A DNA stretch of 64,000 nt from Rhodanobacteraceae bacterium (GTDB taxonomy: Bacteria > Pseudomonadota > Gammaproteobacteria > Xanthomonadales > Ahniellaceae): the NCBI GenBank assembly GCA_016708465.1, contig JADJFT010000001.1, positions 372,001 through 436,000 on the forward strand, given 5' to 3'. Of the stretch, positions 1 to 9,830 are shown in pieces. Position 1 is the first letter of the stretch. The number at the start of each line of letters is the position of its first letter. The position numbers were made by a program, and so were the translations under genes. The notes beneath the pieces were generated by a model, which was given only the letters and a program-made list of their open reading frames with translations, did not search any database and was not told the origin of the DNA.

Positions 1-2523
1 CAGTGACGGCGTGTCGAGCCGTTGCTCGGTCGAGGTCGCGCTGTCGTTGCCAAACCAGGAATGTGTCGGGCTGGCTGGACGGGTGGTCGTCACCGACCAA
101 CCGGGTTGGCCCTGCGCCGGCAACTCCGCAACCGTCCATCCGACCTGCTCCGGTTCGATGGTGTCGCTGAACACCGTCGTGGTGGCTGTGCCGACCGGGC
201 ATTGTGCGGGGTCAGGCCGCGTCGTCAACGTGCGAACGGAAGACCAAGTGCCAGCGCCGCAATCCCCATTCACCTGCTGCACGCGCCAGTAGTACTCGGT
301 GTTGAAGGACAACGCCGTCGTAGGCACGTGACTCAGTTCGGCCACAGTCGCCGAGTAGACGATGTTGGTGAAGCCATTGTCGGTGGCAACCTGGAGCAAA
401 AATTGTGTGGTACTGCCGGTGGCGCTCCACGAGAAAGTTGGTGTGGGAACGACATCGAGCATCGCATCACCCGGCGACAACAGTTGAATGTCACCCGCCT
501 TGAGTGACAAGCGCACATCAAACTCTTTGGTCAATGCTCCCGACGTTGCGATCAGCGGAATCAAAAAACTGCCGGCCGAAGCACCCGCACTGATGTTCAT
601 GCTGCCGATACTCGTACCCGGAACGACAAGCGTCGATGGCGCGAAGCTGCCGCTCACGCCAGTCGGCAGCGTGCCGAACTGAAGATTGACACTGCCGATG
701 AACCCATTTTGTGCGAGTGCATCGAGGTCGATGTTGACCGTCTGCGGCAAATTCAACAGGCAGGCCGACAGCTGGATATCAGCCGAATTCAGCATGAATT
801 GCGGCGCACCGCAGCGGTCATGGCGCGTGCCGGCAATGCGCGTGGTCCAGCTACCGCCACTGACGTACTCACCAGTGAACCAAAACGTACAGCCATCGGC
901 CGGATCGACATTCATCGCGTGGTAGTCGCCCCAGCGTTCGCCGGGCTGCGACCCAGTACCGGCGATGAAACTACCTTCGCCGGTGGTCATGACATCCACC
1001 GGGTCGCCGTCTAGTCGACCAATAAAACGCAATCCAGCCGGCACGCCGGTGTTGTTCGGCACCGCGTGGCTGCTGTCGCGCACTGCGCTGTAGCCCAATC
1101 CGATATTGCCGTTTTGGTCGACCGCGATCGCGCCCATCCAGCGGTCGACAAAATCGCCCAGCGCCACAGTGCCTTCCTGATACAACTGCCAAGGCGCCGT
1201 CACACCGCCGGTGCGACGCAGTTCAAACCAGCGCACGCCGCCGGTATCGGCACCGTCGATGTCGGTGGTCAGGTTGCCGACGACTTGCTCGAAACTGCCG
1301 TAGGAACGATAGGCCGGGCGGAACATCACTTGTTCGCGCAGCGGATCGAGTTTCTGGCCCGAGGGTTGCGCGAATGCATTGAACGAAGAAAGTCCATTGA
1401 TGTCGGAGCTGAACTCCGCGACCGGCACGCCGATCGGACCGGCCAGCGTCGAATTGGCCGGTGTGGTCCAGTCGATATCGAGTTCGAACAATTCCAGTCG
1501 GTCGCCATTGGCATCATTCGCGCCCGGATCATGTACTTCGTCGTCACGATGGCGCACGAATACCCCGGGCGCACCACTGGGCGGTAGGTTTATACCGTCG
1601 AGGTCAACCGGTTGCAGTACTTGAAAGCCGAATCCCGGAAGTTCCGGCGCGACAAAACGCTGCGTCGCAATCGGCAATCCCGCCAGCATTCTGTTCCGGT
1701 CGAACGCGTAAATTTCAGCACCGGTCGCCGGCTCGTTGGTACCGACGTAATACGCATCCGGCCACACCCCATACTTTGGGTAATCTGGAAACTGCGGTGC
1801 CTGCACGACATAGCGCGTCCAGGTTTGTGCAATGGCGGGGTCTGCGAACTGGCTGATGTAGACGCACAGGCTACGGCCAGCATTCGTCGAAAATTCTGTC
1901 AGCAGCCAGCGGTTGGCCAATTCGTCGAACAGGATGATCGGATCACCGTAACCGTTCGCACATGCGCCGCCCGCTGCCAGCACTTCCATGCTCAAGGTGC
2001 CGCTCACTGCGGCACCGGTTTTGTCGAAGATGCGATACACGCTGCCGCCACTGCCATTGACGGACTGCAGGTAGTGGCTGGTGCCGATGTCGCCGGTTGG
2101 GTCGGGCGGTTGAATGCCGGTATTGCCGAGTCCGAGCACATTGACCAGAGGTGTATTGAAGGCCTCCGGAGCACGCATCGCACCAACGCGCATTTGCAGC
2201 TGCGCCAACGCGTCCACCGCCGATACCGGGTTCACCGGAATCGGTATCGGTCGAGCGGGCGGACCGAAAAACTGGCGCGGAATGTCGCGAATAGGATCGC
2301 CCGGCTGCCATGGCGTCACCGGTGTCTGAGCGCCGAAGGCGACATGCACGAAGTCCGGCGTAATCAGTTCGCTGACCCAGACCGCACCACGGCGCAGTTC
2401 AACACCGTCCGCGCGCTGCGAATGCACTGGCTTGTAGGATGTACCAGCGTGAACGCATGTCGAAGCGATCAACGCCACCACCGCCGCCACCATTCCCGAA
2501 CCAACCCAACATCCGCTACGCAT
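1..2523 (-). CDS. Large secreted protein with fibronectin type III-like domain (partial, C-terminus beyond window)
   Basis: Reading the reverse strand from the ATG at 2523 gives at least 841 codons without a stop, so the gene runs off the left edge. Residues 1-26 form a signal peptide (hydrophobic core VAAVVALIAS, cleavage likely after VHA), so the product is exported. The mature part opens with a proline-rich stretch and then a long region rich in Asp, Gly and Trp, with phrases such as DPTGDIG, HYLQSVNG and DRWMGAIAVD that resemble a repeat-built beta structure. At about residues 660-760 there is a fibronectin type III-like segment (EYYWRVQQVNGDC), followed by a Ser/Thr-rich tail region. No catalytic motif is evident. 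A weak Shine-Dalgarno-like AGGGTGG lies just before the ATG. The exact function is unknown; an extracellular or surface protein is the inference. Confidence 0.75.
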   Translation of the reverse strand, partial: MRSGCWVGSGMVAAVVALIASTCVHAGTSYKPVHSQRADGVELRRGAVWVSELITPDFVHVAFGAQTPVTPWQPGDPIRDIPRQFFGPPARPIPIPVNPVSAVDALAQLQMRVGAMRAPEAFNTPLVNVLGLGNTGIQPPDPTGDIGTSHYLQSVNGSGGSVYRIFDKTGAAVSGTLSMEVLAAGGACANGYGDPIILFDELANRWLLTEFSTNAGRSLCVYISQFADPAIAQTWTRYVVQAPQFPDYPKYGVWPDAYYVGTNEPATGAEIYAFDRNRMLAGLPIATQRFVAPELPGFGFQVLQPVDLDGINLPPSGAPGVFVRHRDDEVHDPGANDANGDRLELFELDIDWTTPANSTLAGPIGVPVAEFSSDINGLSSFNAFAQPSGQKLDPLREQVMFRPAYRSYGSFEQVVGNLTTDIDGADTGGVRWFELRRTGGVTAPWQLYQEGTVALGDFVDRWMGAIAVDQNGNIGLGYSAVRDSSHAVPNNTGVPAGLRFIGRLDGDPVDVMTTGEGSFIAGTGSQPGERWGDYHAMNVDPADGCTFWFTGEYVSGGSWTTRIAGTRHDRCGAPQFMLNSADIQLSACLLNLPQTVNIDLDALAQNGFIGSVNLQFGTLPTGVSGSFAPSTLVVPGTSIGSMNISAGASAGSFLIPLIATSGALTKEFDVRLSLKAGDIQLLSPGDAMLDVVPTPTFSWSATGSTTQFLLQVATDNGFTNIVYSATVAELSHVPTTALSFNTEYYWRVQQVNGDCGAGTWSSVRTLTTRPDPAQCPVGTATTTVFSDTIEPEQVGWTVAELPAQGQPGWSVTTTRPASPTHSWFGNDSATSTEQRLDTPSL

Positions 2524-2579
2524 TTGCCACCCTGATACCAGTCGCCTTGCAAACGGCGAAGTGTAGCGTCGTCTCACAA

Positions 2580-3383
2580 TTACGGTTCGAGCCGGAACAC
2601 CTCGATGTCGCCGTGCTCACTGCGCAACACCACGTTCGGCGCGTCGGACTGCCCCAAATACGAGGCATGACAACCATTGGCGCTTGCGCCGATCACCGCC
2701 GACACAAACTGGTTCCGAATCACGCCGCAGGTCGACGCCGTGAGTGACGCCACCTGCGCTTCGACGAAGGCGTGGATGACACCGGTGACGGTTGTCGCCT
2801 GCCAGCGACGATCAGGGCGTTCGCCACGTGCAGTCAGCGCAATGGCACCAGACACCGATTGCGCGAATACATCGCCGGAACCGGAAAGCTGAATGTCGCC
2901 ATCAAGGGTGCGCGCATGAATCGTGTTGTCGAGCTTCTTCGCATCGATCGAACCGACATCGCTGTGCGCGTCGACCACGACGCCGGGGGGCACAGCGATC
3001 GCGATATCGACGCGGGCGCGCCGTACATTCCACGGTTGCTGAGAATCTGAATGCTGGCCTTCGATGCGGACCTGCAGGAGCGCACAATTGTTTTGCGTTA
3101 GCGTCTCTATTTCGGGTCGTGGCAAATCGATGTCGATGCGCTGTATCACCGCGTGATAGGCGATGCGTTCGGCGATGCCGGCGCGCAGATGGATATCGCC
3201 AAACTGATTGGCGACGACGATGCAGCGAATATCCGCCGCCACCTCGGATTGCCGGTCCTCGCGCTCGATCCGGGCATCGGCCATTACTGAGACCAGCGCC
3301 GGGTCGGACACCGGTTCGGGAATGCTCGCGCAACCACTCAGCACGACGCCCGCAGCCATTGCGAACATGAACGCGGTGTTCAT
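2580..3383 (-). CDS. Putative lipoprotein with DUF4097-like beta-repeat region
   Basis: The 267-residue product starts with a short lipoprotein signal ending in the lipobox LSGC, so it should be lipid-modified and held in the cell envelope. The rest is rich in short beta-strand phrases with repeated Asp/Gly turns (VDAHSDVGSIDAKKL, HARTLDGDIQLSG, SEHGDIEVFRLEP), the pattern of DUF4097 'putative adhesin' beta-helix proteins. That family assignment is by pattern only. The ATG at 3383 was chosen because it places the lipobox about 18 residues in; the same frame is open to 3551 but the extra residues are not signal-like. It lies 56 bases downstream of, and on the same strand as, the gene that... 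ends upstream at 3384 is intergenic, and it precedes the secreted protein gene starting at 2523, so the two may be co-transcribed. Confidence 0.6.
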   Translation of the reverse strand: MNTAFMFAMAAGVVLSGCASIPEPVSDPALVSVMADARIEREDRQSEVAADIRCIVVANQFGDIHLRAGIAERIAYHAVIQRIDIDLPRPEIETLTQNNCALLQVRIEGQHSDSQQPWNVRRARVDIAIAVPPGVVVDAHSDVGSIDAKKLDNTIHARTLDGDIQLSGSGDVFAQSVSGAIALTARGERPDRRWQATTVTGVIHAFVEAQVASLTASTCGVIRNQFVSAVIGASANGCHASYLGQSDAPNVVLRSEHGDIEVFRLEP

Positions 3384-3480
3384 CGCTAGTGTTGTGACTC
3401 TAGTCGTGGCCATGAGGATGGCGAACGAATGTGCAGGCATCGGTCGCTCTAAGGCGTCGGCGCGTGTGCTGGAGAAACGC

Positions 3481-3918
3481 ATGACACTAGCTACTCTGTT
3501 GATGATCGCTAACTGGTTGCCGCAACCGATTGCAGACCAGACCTGTCTCACCGCAACACTTTACCTTGAAGCGCGCGACCAGCCTGTGCTCGGTCAGGTC
3601 GCAATCGCCGAAGTCGCGTTGCGTCGTCGCGCCAGCAAACCACCCGAGAATCTGTGCGGCGTCTTGATGGCGCCGAAGCAATTCGCGCTGAGTATCGTGT
3701 CGCCGCGCTTTCAATTGCGCAATATCGGCGCATGGAACCGTGCTTGGCGCATCGCTGGAACAACAATGACGCGATGGGCCATTAGTGGCGAACATGGCAG
3801 CGTGGTACCGGCGGCCGACCATTTTTTCGCCTATCAACGAGTGACGCCAGCGTGGGCGGCACACGGTGAACAGGTCGCACTGATCGGCGACCACGCGTTC
3901 TACCGACTGACGCTCTGA
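3481..3918 (+). CDS. SleB-family cell wall hydrolase
   Basis: The 145-residue protein matches the Hydrolase_2 (SleB) family of peptidoglycan lytic enzymes. The N-terminal half carries the family pattern with a catalytic-type glutamate in ATLYLEARDQP, then GQVAIAEVALRR, then the cysteine and glutamine region NLCGVLMAPKQFA. The C-terminal half ends with HFFAYQRVTPAW and GDHAFYR, as in family members. The ATG at 3481 was chosen because family homology begins about 20 residues later; the frame is open further upstream to 3208 but there it overlaps the oppositely oriented lipoprotein gene. The short hydrophobic N-terminus (MTLATLLMIANWL) may act as an export signal. It stands alone, divergent from the lipoprotein gene. 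Confidence 0.75.
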   Translation: MTLATLLMIANWLPQPIADQTCLTATLYLEARDQPVLGQVAIAEVALRRRASKPPENLCGVLMAPKQFALSIVSPRFQLRNIGAWNRAWRIAGTTMTRWAISGEHGSVVPAADHFFAYQRVTPAWAAHGEQVALIGDHAFYRLTL

Positions 3919-3969
3919 TCGTCCGAACTCGGCGCTCGGTTACAATCCGCGCCCCTTTTGGAGATCTCC

Positions 3970-4738
3970 ATGCAACTTCACCAGACTCAGGCTGCCATCA
4001 CCGGTGGTGCGTCCGGGCTCGGCTTGGCCGTGGCTCGTCACCTGATCGCGCACGGTGCATCGGTCACCCTACTTTGATGTCAATGCCGAGAAAGGTCAGG
4101 CGGCCGCGATGGAGCTTGGCGAACGTGCGCGTTTCGCTGCGCTCGACGTGACCTCGGAATCCGATGCCGTCAATGTGCTCGCGGAGGCGAAGACGACGAT
4201 GGGCGGACTGAATGCAGTCATCAGTTGCGCCGGCATCCTCGGTGCCGGCCGCGTGCTCGGCAAGGACGGCCCGATACCGCTGTCGCAATTCGAGACCACG
4301 GTGCGCGTCAACTTGATCGGTTCGTTCAATGTCGCCAAAGCCGCCGCGAACCTGATGCAGGCAAATACACCGGGCGACGACGGCGAACGCGGCGTGATCA
4401 TCAATACCGCATCGATCGCGGCATTCGAAGGCCAGATCGGCCAGGCCGCATATTCCGCGTCCAAAGGCGGCATTGTCGCGATGGCGCTGCCAATGGCACG
4501 CGAGTTCGCCCGCATCGGCGTTCGCGTGATGACGGTGGCGCCGGGCGTATTCCACACGCCAATGGTTGATGGCATGCCGCAGGCCGTTTACGACTCACTG
4601 TGCGCACAGGTGCCCTACCCGTCACGTCTTGGCAAGCCAGACGAATTCGCCGACGCGGTCGCCTTCATCCTGCAGAACCGCTATCTCAATGGCAGCGTCA
4701 TCCGCGTCGATGGCGCGATTCGTCTGCAACCCAAGTAA
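3970..4738 (+). CDS. SDR oxidoreductase, HSD10-like 3-hydroxyacyl-CoA dehydrogenase (frameshift near 4073)
   Basis: With one base removed near 4070-4075 the frame encodes 255 residues of a short-chain dehydrogenase. The NAD-binding motif TGGASGLG lies at the N-terminus, and the catalytic Ser and the YSASK motif follow in the second half. The phrases RGVIINTASIAAFEGQ, VPYPSRLGKP and NGSVIRVDGAIR closely match type II 3-hydroxyacyl-CoA dehydrogenase (HSD17B10), which acts in beta-oxidation and isoleucine degradation. The ATG at 3970 has a GGAG Shine-Dalgarno at 3959-3962. As given, the first frame reaches TGA after 35 codons at 4075; the remaining 684 bases are open from 4055. All key residues survive, so a sequencing error is as likely as a pseudogene. 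It is followed 16 bases later by efpL. Confidence 0.85.
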
Positions 4739-4754
4739 TCGTGAGGACGATTTG

Positions 4755-5318
4755 ATGAAAGCCTATGACATGAAGCGCGGTACCGCCGTCGAACACGATG
4801 GTCGCATTTGGCAGATCAAAGACGTCGAGCGCAGCGCGCCCACCGGCCGCGGTGGTAACACCACCTATCGTTTCTCGATGTATTCGGTGCCGGGTAACGT
4901 CAAGCTCGACCTTAGTCTACGTGCCGATGACGACCTGCCAGAAGTCGAATTGTCGCGCCGCGCGGTGACCTTCTCGTACATGGATGGCGAGGCGTTCGTC
5001 TTCCTCGATATCGAAGACTTCACGCCGTATACGCTCGACCCGGATCTCGTCGGCGAGAACGCCGGCTACATCACCGAAGGCTTGGAAGAATGCTTCGTAC
5101 GCTTGCTCGATGAGTTACCGGTCGGCTTGCAACTGCCACCGAACGTGACGCTGCAGGTGGTCGAAACTGCACCAGAACTGAAAGGTGCAACCGCGACCAA
5201 GCGTCCAAAGCCGGCCAAGCTCAACACTGGTATCGAGATCATGGTGCCGGAATATGTTGTCAACGGCGAAAAGATTCTGGTCAGCACGACCACCGGCGAA
5301 TTCGCTGGACGAGCCTAG
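4755..5318 (+). CDS. efpL: Elongation factor P-like protein EfpL (YeiP)
   Basis: The 187-residue protein is an EF-P paralogue of the YeiP/EfpL type, which binds stalled ribosomes and helps them pass difficult motifs such as polyproline. It has the three beta-barrel layout: an N-terminal KOW-like domain (residues 1-65), an OB domain with FSYMDGEAFVFLD and EDFTPYTLD, and a C-terminal OB domain with VETAPELKGATA and KPAKLNTG. At the tip of domain I, where canonical EF-P carries a modified lysine or arginine, the loop reads SAPTGRGGNTT with Arg32, matching the extended loop of E. coli EfpL (SPTARG). This separates it from housekeeping efp. The ATG at 4755 follows GAGGACGA 6 bases upstream. It sits directly behind the dehydrogenase gene. 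Confidence 0.9.
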   Translation: MKAYDMKRGTAVEHDGRIWQIKDVERSAPTGRGGNTTYRFSMYSVPGNVKLDLSLRADDDLPEVELSRRAVTFSYMDGEAFVFLDIEDFTPYTLDPDLVGENAGYITEGLEECFVRLLDELPVGLQLPPNVTLQVVETAPELKGATATKRPKPAKLNTGIEIMVPEYVVNGEKILVSTTTGEFAGRA

Positions 5319-5390
5319 TTAAAGCGCAGAACCTGCCTGCATTCCCGTGTGTTCGCCACTCGGGCATGATTCGCTCATCCGCAACGCAAC

Positions 5391-8105
5391 ATGGGCGAAC
5401 GACCGATGGAACCGGAACGGCTACGCGAGGTCGAGTTTTCCGAAGTCGACCAAGGCTTGAAAGACGATGTGCGCCGACTCGGTGCTCTGGTTGGCGACAT
5501 GCTTGCCGAACAACTCGGCGCCGATTTTCTGGTCGAGATCGAGCACCTGCGTACTGGTGCGATCCGGCGTCGCGAACAGGCTGGTCCGATCGAAGACTAC
5601 GCGCGGGCATTGCGTGACCATAGCCCGCGCCACGCCGAGCGGCTTGCGCGTGCGTTCGCGACCTATTTCCAAGTGGTGAATGTCGCCGAGCGCGTGCACC
5701 GAATCCGCCGTCGCCGCCACTACCAGATCAACGAAGGCGGTGATCAACCTGGTGGCTTGCACGAAACCCTGGCAACGCTGAAACAGTCCGGATACAGCGC
5801 CGACGCCATCCTCGCGCAGATGGCCAGGCTTGATATCGAACCGGTATTCACCGCGCATCCGACCGAGGCGGTGCGGCAGTCGCTGCTGCAAAAGGAAGAG
5901 GAAATCGTGCGCTGTCTGCTGGCCGAGATCAGCGGCCTGCGCACGCCGGGCGAATCCGCATCCGACTGGGCGCGGATGCGCACCGCACTCACTGCAGGTT
6001 GGCAAACCGCGACACTGGCGACGGTCAAGCCCGACGTCAGCGACGAACTCGAACACACCGTGCACTATCTGGTCGAGCCGATCTACCGCACGCTGCCGGT
6101 TTTCTACGAAGTTCTAGTCGATGGCTTCGAGCGCAAGTTCGGCGTGTCGCCAGCCATCCCGACGATACTGCGCTTCGCATCTTGGGTCGGCGGCGACATG
6201 GACGGCAACCCGAATGTTGGGCCGGAAACGATTGCCGCGGCATTGGCACGACATCGTCGCGCCATCCTCGCGCGATACGCCGGTGATCTGAAACGCATCG
6301 CCGGTCTGCTCAGTCAGAGCGAAGGTCTATGCGGGTTTTCGACCGAGGTCCATGCGCGGCGCGACCACTATCTCGCGACCATGCCGGAAGTCGCAGCACT
6401 GATCAACGCGCGCCATCGCGACATGCCTTATCGCGTGCTGTTGTGGCTGATGCGTGCGCGCATCGCGGCGAGCGCGAACGGCGGTGAACATGCCTATCGC
6501 GATGATGCCGAGTTCATCGCTGACCTCGACATCATTCGCGACAGCCTGCGCGCACACAAGGGCGACCATGCCGGTGGCTATGCGCTGCGGCGCATGCTTT
6601 GGCGCGTGCGTACTTTCGGCTTCCATCTGGCGCGGCTCGACTTGCGCCAAGACGCGCGTGTTCACCGTCGTGTGCTGATGGCAGCTGATTCACAACTCGC
6701 AGGGCATCCCGATCCTGCCGCACGAATTACCGAACTTGCGCGTGGCACGGCGATCGCCAACGCGACGCTCGATGATCCGTTTCTCGATCGCGTGCGCCGC
6801 GTATTTTCCACGGTTGCTGACGTTCGTCGTCGTTATGGCCGCGATGCGATCGGGCTTTACATCATCAGCATGGCGGCGAGTGCCAGCGATGTACTTTCGG
6901 TGATCGCACTCGCGCGCGCCGGCCTGCTGGTCGATGGCGACAACCAAGTACCACTGGATATCACACCGCTGTTCGAAACCATCGAAGATCTGCAACAGGC
7001 ACCGCAGACGCTGGAGCGCATGCTCGCCGATCCGGTCTATCGCGATCATCTCGCTGCGCGCGGCAACCGCCAATTCGTGATGCTTGGCTATTCCGACTCG
7101 GCCAAGGACGGCGGCCTGCTGGCGGCGCGCTGGGTGTTGCAATGTGCACAGACGCAGTTGCTCGATATCGCATCGGCGCACGCGGTAGAACTCGATTTCT
7201 TCCATGGCCGAGGCGGCTCTGCGAGTCGCGGTGGCGGCAAAACGAGCGCCGCGATTCTGGCTGCCCCACGCGCCACCATGAATGGTCGATTGCGCGTCAC
7301 CGAACAGGGCGAAGTGATCCATCGCAAGTACGGCATCGACGCGCTGGCCTTGCGCACCTTGGCACAGACCACCGCAGCCGTTCTCGCGCCGGCAATGTTG
7401 CCGCCAGCGGTAGAAGTTCGTGAGGCACGCTGGAGTGCGATGATGGCAACGCTCGCCGAAGCGTCGTTGCAGCACTATCGCGCGCTGGTCAGCGACGGTG
7501 ATGCCTTCGTCGCCTATTTCCGCGATGCCACCCCGATCGATGTGATCGAACGCATGTCGCTCGGCTCCCGCCCGGCACGCCGCGGCGGCGCGCAGATCCG
7601 TGACCTGCGTGCAATTCCGTGGGTGTTCGCGTGGACGCAATCGCGCTGCGTGCTCACCGGTTGGTACGGGCTCGGCACAGCACTGACCGCCGGCGTCAAC
7701 CAGTTCGGCATTGACGCCATGCGTGAAATGGCGCGCGACTGGCGCTTCCTCGCCAGCCTGCTTTCAGATGTCGAAATGGTCATCGCCAAAACCGACATGG
7801 CGATCGCCGAAGTATTTTCGAAACTCTCCGGGCCACTGCACCAGCGCTTCTTCCCGCAACTCGAAGCCGAGCACCAACGCGTGCGCGAGATGCTGGCACT
7901 GCTCACCGAACGCGATCTTCTCGCCAACGACCCACGCCTGGCCCGCTCAATTCGTTTGCGCAATCCCTACGTCGATCCGATGAGCCTGCTGCAAGCTGAT
8001 CTGCTCGCGCGCTGGCGCGCCGCCGACCGGCCGGACGACGATCTTCTGCGCGCCTTGATCACCTGCGTGCAAGGCGTGTCACAAGCGCTGCAAAACACCG
8101 GCTGA
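5391..8105 (+). CDS. ppc: Phosphoenolpyruvate carboxylase
   Basis: The 904-residue protein has the full length of bacterial PEP carboxylase, which carboxylates phosphoenolpyruvate to oxaloacetate to refill the TCA cycle. The diagnostic motifs appear in order: VFTAHPTEA with the catalytic histidine, SWVGGDMDGNP, GYSDSAKDGG, FFHGRGGSASRGGG, RAIPWVFAWTQSR, and the C-terminal QNTG motif (LQNTG at the end). The frame is intact. The ATG at 5391 is the first in frame; a second Met five codons later is also possible. The 72 bases before it hold no clear promoter. A short hairpin follows the stop codon. Confidence 0.97.
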   Translation: MGERPMEPERLREVEFSEVDQGLKDDVRRLGALVGDMLAEQLGADFLVEIEHLRTGAIRRREQAGPIEDYARALRDHSPRHAERLARAFATYFQVVNVAERVHRIRRRRHYQINEGGDQPGGLHETLATLKQSGYSADAILAQMARLDIEPVFTAHPTEAVRQSLLQKEEEIVRCLLAEISGLRTPGESASDWARMRTALTAGWQTATLATVKPDVSDELEHTVHYLVEPIYRTLPVFYEVLVDGFERKFGVSPAIPTILRFASWVGGDMDGNPNVGPETIAAALARHRRAILARYAGDLKRIAGLLSQSEGLCGFSTEVHARRDHYLATMPEVAALINARHRDMPYRVLLWLMRARIAASANGGEHAYRDDAEFIADLDIIRDSLRAHKGDHAGGYALRRMLWRVRTFGFHLARLDLRQDARVHRRVLMAADSQLAGHPDPAARITELARGTAIANATLDDPFLDRVRRVFSTVADVRRRYGRDAIGLYIISMAASASDVLSVIALARAGLLVDGDNQVPLDITPLFETIEDLQQAPQTLERMLADPVYRDHLAARGNRQFVMLGYSDSAKDGGLLAARWVLQCAQTQLLDIASAHAVELDFFHGRGGSASRGGGKTSAAILAAPRATMNGRLRVTEQGEVIHRKYGIDALALRTLAQTTAAVLAPAMLPPAVEVREARWSAMMATLAEASLQHYRALVSDGDAFVAYFRDATPIDVIERMSLGSRPARRGGAQIRDLRAIPWVFAWTQSRCVLTGWYGLGTALTAGVNQFGIDAMREMARDWRFLASLLSDVEMVIAKTDMAIAEVFSKLSGPLHQRFFPQLEAEHQRVREMLALLTERDLLANDPRLARSIRLRNPYVDPMSLLQADLLARWRAADRPDDDLLRALITCVQGVSQALQNTG

Positions 8106-8114
8106 GCGAGCATG

Positions 8115-8133
8115 CGTTCGCGTCCGGCGAACG
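8115..8133. terminator. Possible hairpin between convergent ppc and POT genes
   Basis: A 7-bp perfect stem (CGTTCGC / GCGAACG) with a 5-base loop lies ten bases beyond the ppc stop and before the end of the converging transporter gene. There is no T-run on either side, so it is at best a weak or Rho-assisted terminator. Confidence 0.3.
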
Positions 8134-8158
8134 ATCGATCCAGTGCTGCCGTGACGCT

Positions 8159-9756
8159 TCACGCCGACCGATAGTTGTCCTGCATCGGATAAGCGCGTGC
8201 GTACCACGCAAACATCGCGGCACAGATGAGCGCGAAGCCGGCAAAGAAGAACATCAGGAAGGCATTCGCACTGAGACCGGTCTCGGCCACCTTGGCGAGC
8301 ACCGCCGGATGCTTGATGCTGCTGTTGGCCAATAGCACCCATAGATTGCCAATCGTGACTGCCAGATACCAGAACGCCATGATCACCCCCTTCATGCGCG
8401 CCGGCGCTTGGCTGTAGGCGAATTCGAGCCCGGTAGCCGACACCAGCACTTCACCGAAAGTGAGCAATGCGTACGGCGCGATTTGCCACGCCAGCGAAAC
8501 CGACTGACCGCCGTCCAGCCACAACTGCAACACACCGGCGAAGATCCAAGCGATGCCCGAGAATGCGATCCCGAAGCCCATGCGACGTAGCGCGGTGACC
8601 TGCAGACCGATACGGTTCAGCAGCGGATACAACACGACGTTGTTGAACGGAATCAACAGCATGACGAGGATTGGGTTCAGCGCCTGCATTTGTGCCGCAT
8701 CCTTGACCAACATGCTCGGCCACCACCACAAATCCTGTGGCATCGCCATGCTGTTGCCCTGCAACACCCAGGTCGAGGCCTTTTGGTCAAACAGCGACCA
8801 GAACGGCGTCGTCAACGCGAATACGATCAGGATACGCAGCACCGCGCGCACGCCGTCTACCGCGTCGTCCGGATGCCGGCCGCGCGCACGTTCGAGTTGC
8901 ATTGACGTGCCGACACCACCGAGTGCGATCACGAACACGATGGCGAGGCAGAATGCCGAAACCAACCCGATCTGCCCGATGAAGAAGAACGACGCGATCG
9001 CCAGTGCGACACCGATCCAACCGAGTATCAGTCCAGGATTGGATTCACCGGCACGTTTGCCGTTGAGCGCTGTCAGCGACACCTTCAAAAACCGTCCGGA
9101 TCGCGCGGCGCCGGTGCGACGTGCACGTACTTCTTTCGGCCCATCCAGAAAAGTACAGTCGCAATCACCATCAGCAGACCGGGGATGCCGAAGGCGACGC
9201 GCGGCCCGTATTCGCGCAGAAATATCGGCATGAACAGTGATGCGAAGAAGGAGCCGAAATTGATGATCCAGTAGAACGCATCGAAGACCAGCTTGGCCTT
9301 GTGCTTATTGCTCTGGTCGAACTGGTCGCCCATGAAACTCGCAACCAGTGGCTTGATGCCGCCTGAGCCAAGCGCGATCAACAACAAGCCGCTGTAGAAA
9401 CCGATGCGATTGTCGACGAAAAACGCGAGCGAAAACTGGCCGACGCAATACAGGATCGAGAACCAGAAAATGGTGCGGTACTTTCCGAACACGCGGTCGG
9501 CAATCCAGCCGCCGAGGATCGGGAAGAAGTACACGCCGATGACGAAGGTGTGGAACACCTCCTTCGACATGGCTGCACGTTCCGACTCCGGCAAATACGC
9601 GAGAATCATGCTCGAAATCAGGAAGTTCGTCAGGATGTTGCGCATCCCATAAAAACTGAATCGCTCGCACGCTTCGTTCGCGATGATGTAGGGGATTTGG
9701 CGCGGCATTCGGCCGTCTTGCGTCGCTGTGCTCATCAAGTCTTCGCTGTCCGACAT
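8159..9756 (-). CDS. POT/PTR family proton-dependent peptide transporter (frameshift near 9088)
   Basis: With one base restored in the run of five A (T on the coding strand) at 9087-9091, the reverse strand encodes about 532 residues of a proton-coupled oligopeptide transporter of the major facilitator superfamily. The N-terminus has the family signature EACERFSFYGMRN, which contains the ExxERF proton-coupling motif, followed by FFPILGGWIADR and GSGGIKP. The second half, open from 9088, carries further membrane helices (PFNNVVLYPLLNR, TFGEVLVSATGLEFAYSQAP). It should import di- and tripeptides across the inner membrane. Start is uncertain between ATG 9756 and ATG 9735. A sigma70-like box pair (TTGCGA at 9789-9794, TACACT at 9767-9772, 16-base spacer) would put the transcript start close to 9760 and favour 9735. 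Confidence 0.87.
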
Positions 9757-9830
9757 TCGGCCTGCGAGTGTAGGATCGAAGCCAGATATCGCAAACCCTA
9801 GGCGACATCGCCCGCATCTGAGCCAGTCCC

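Noticed and set aside
1..2535. Long forward-strand open frames (for example 1612-2535) in the left 2.5 kb
   Set aside because: They are shadows of the reverse-strand exported protein, which is open throughout, has a signal peptide and a recognisable FnIII-like segment; the forward frames are Arg/His-rich without any motif.
2580..3551. Start of the lipoprotein gene at 3551
   Set aside because: The extra 56 residues are not signal-like and overlap the divergent SleB-type gene; ATG 3383 gives a clean lipobox.
8115..8133. Strong intrinsic terminator after ppc
   Set aside because: The hairpin has no T-run; I keep it only as a weak candidate.
9085..9091. Programmed ribosomal frameshifting in the peptide transporter
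   Set aside because: A five-base homopolymer with a one-base deficit fits the general error pattern, and no known programmed frameshift exists in this family.
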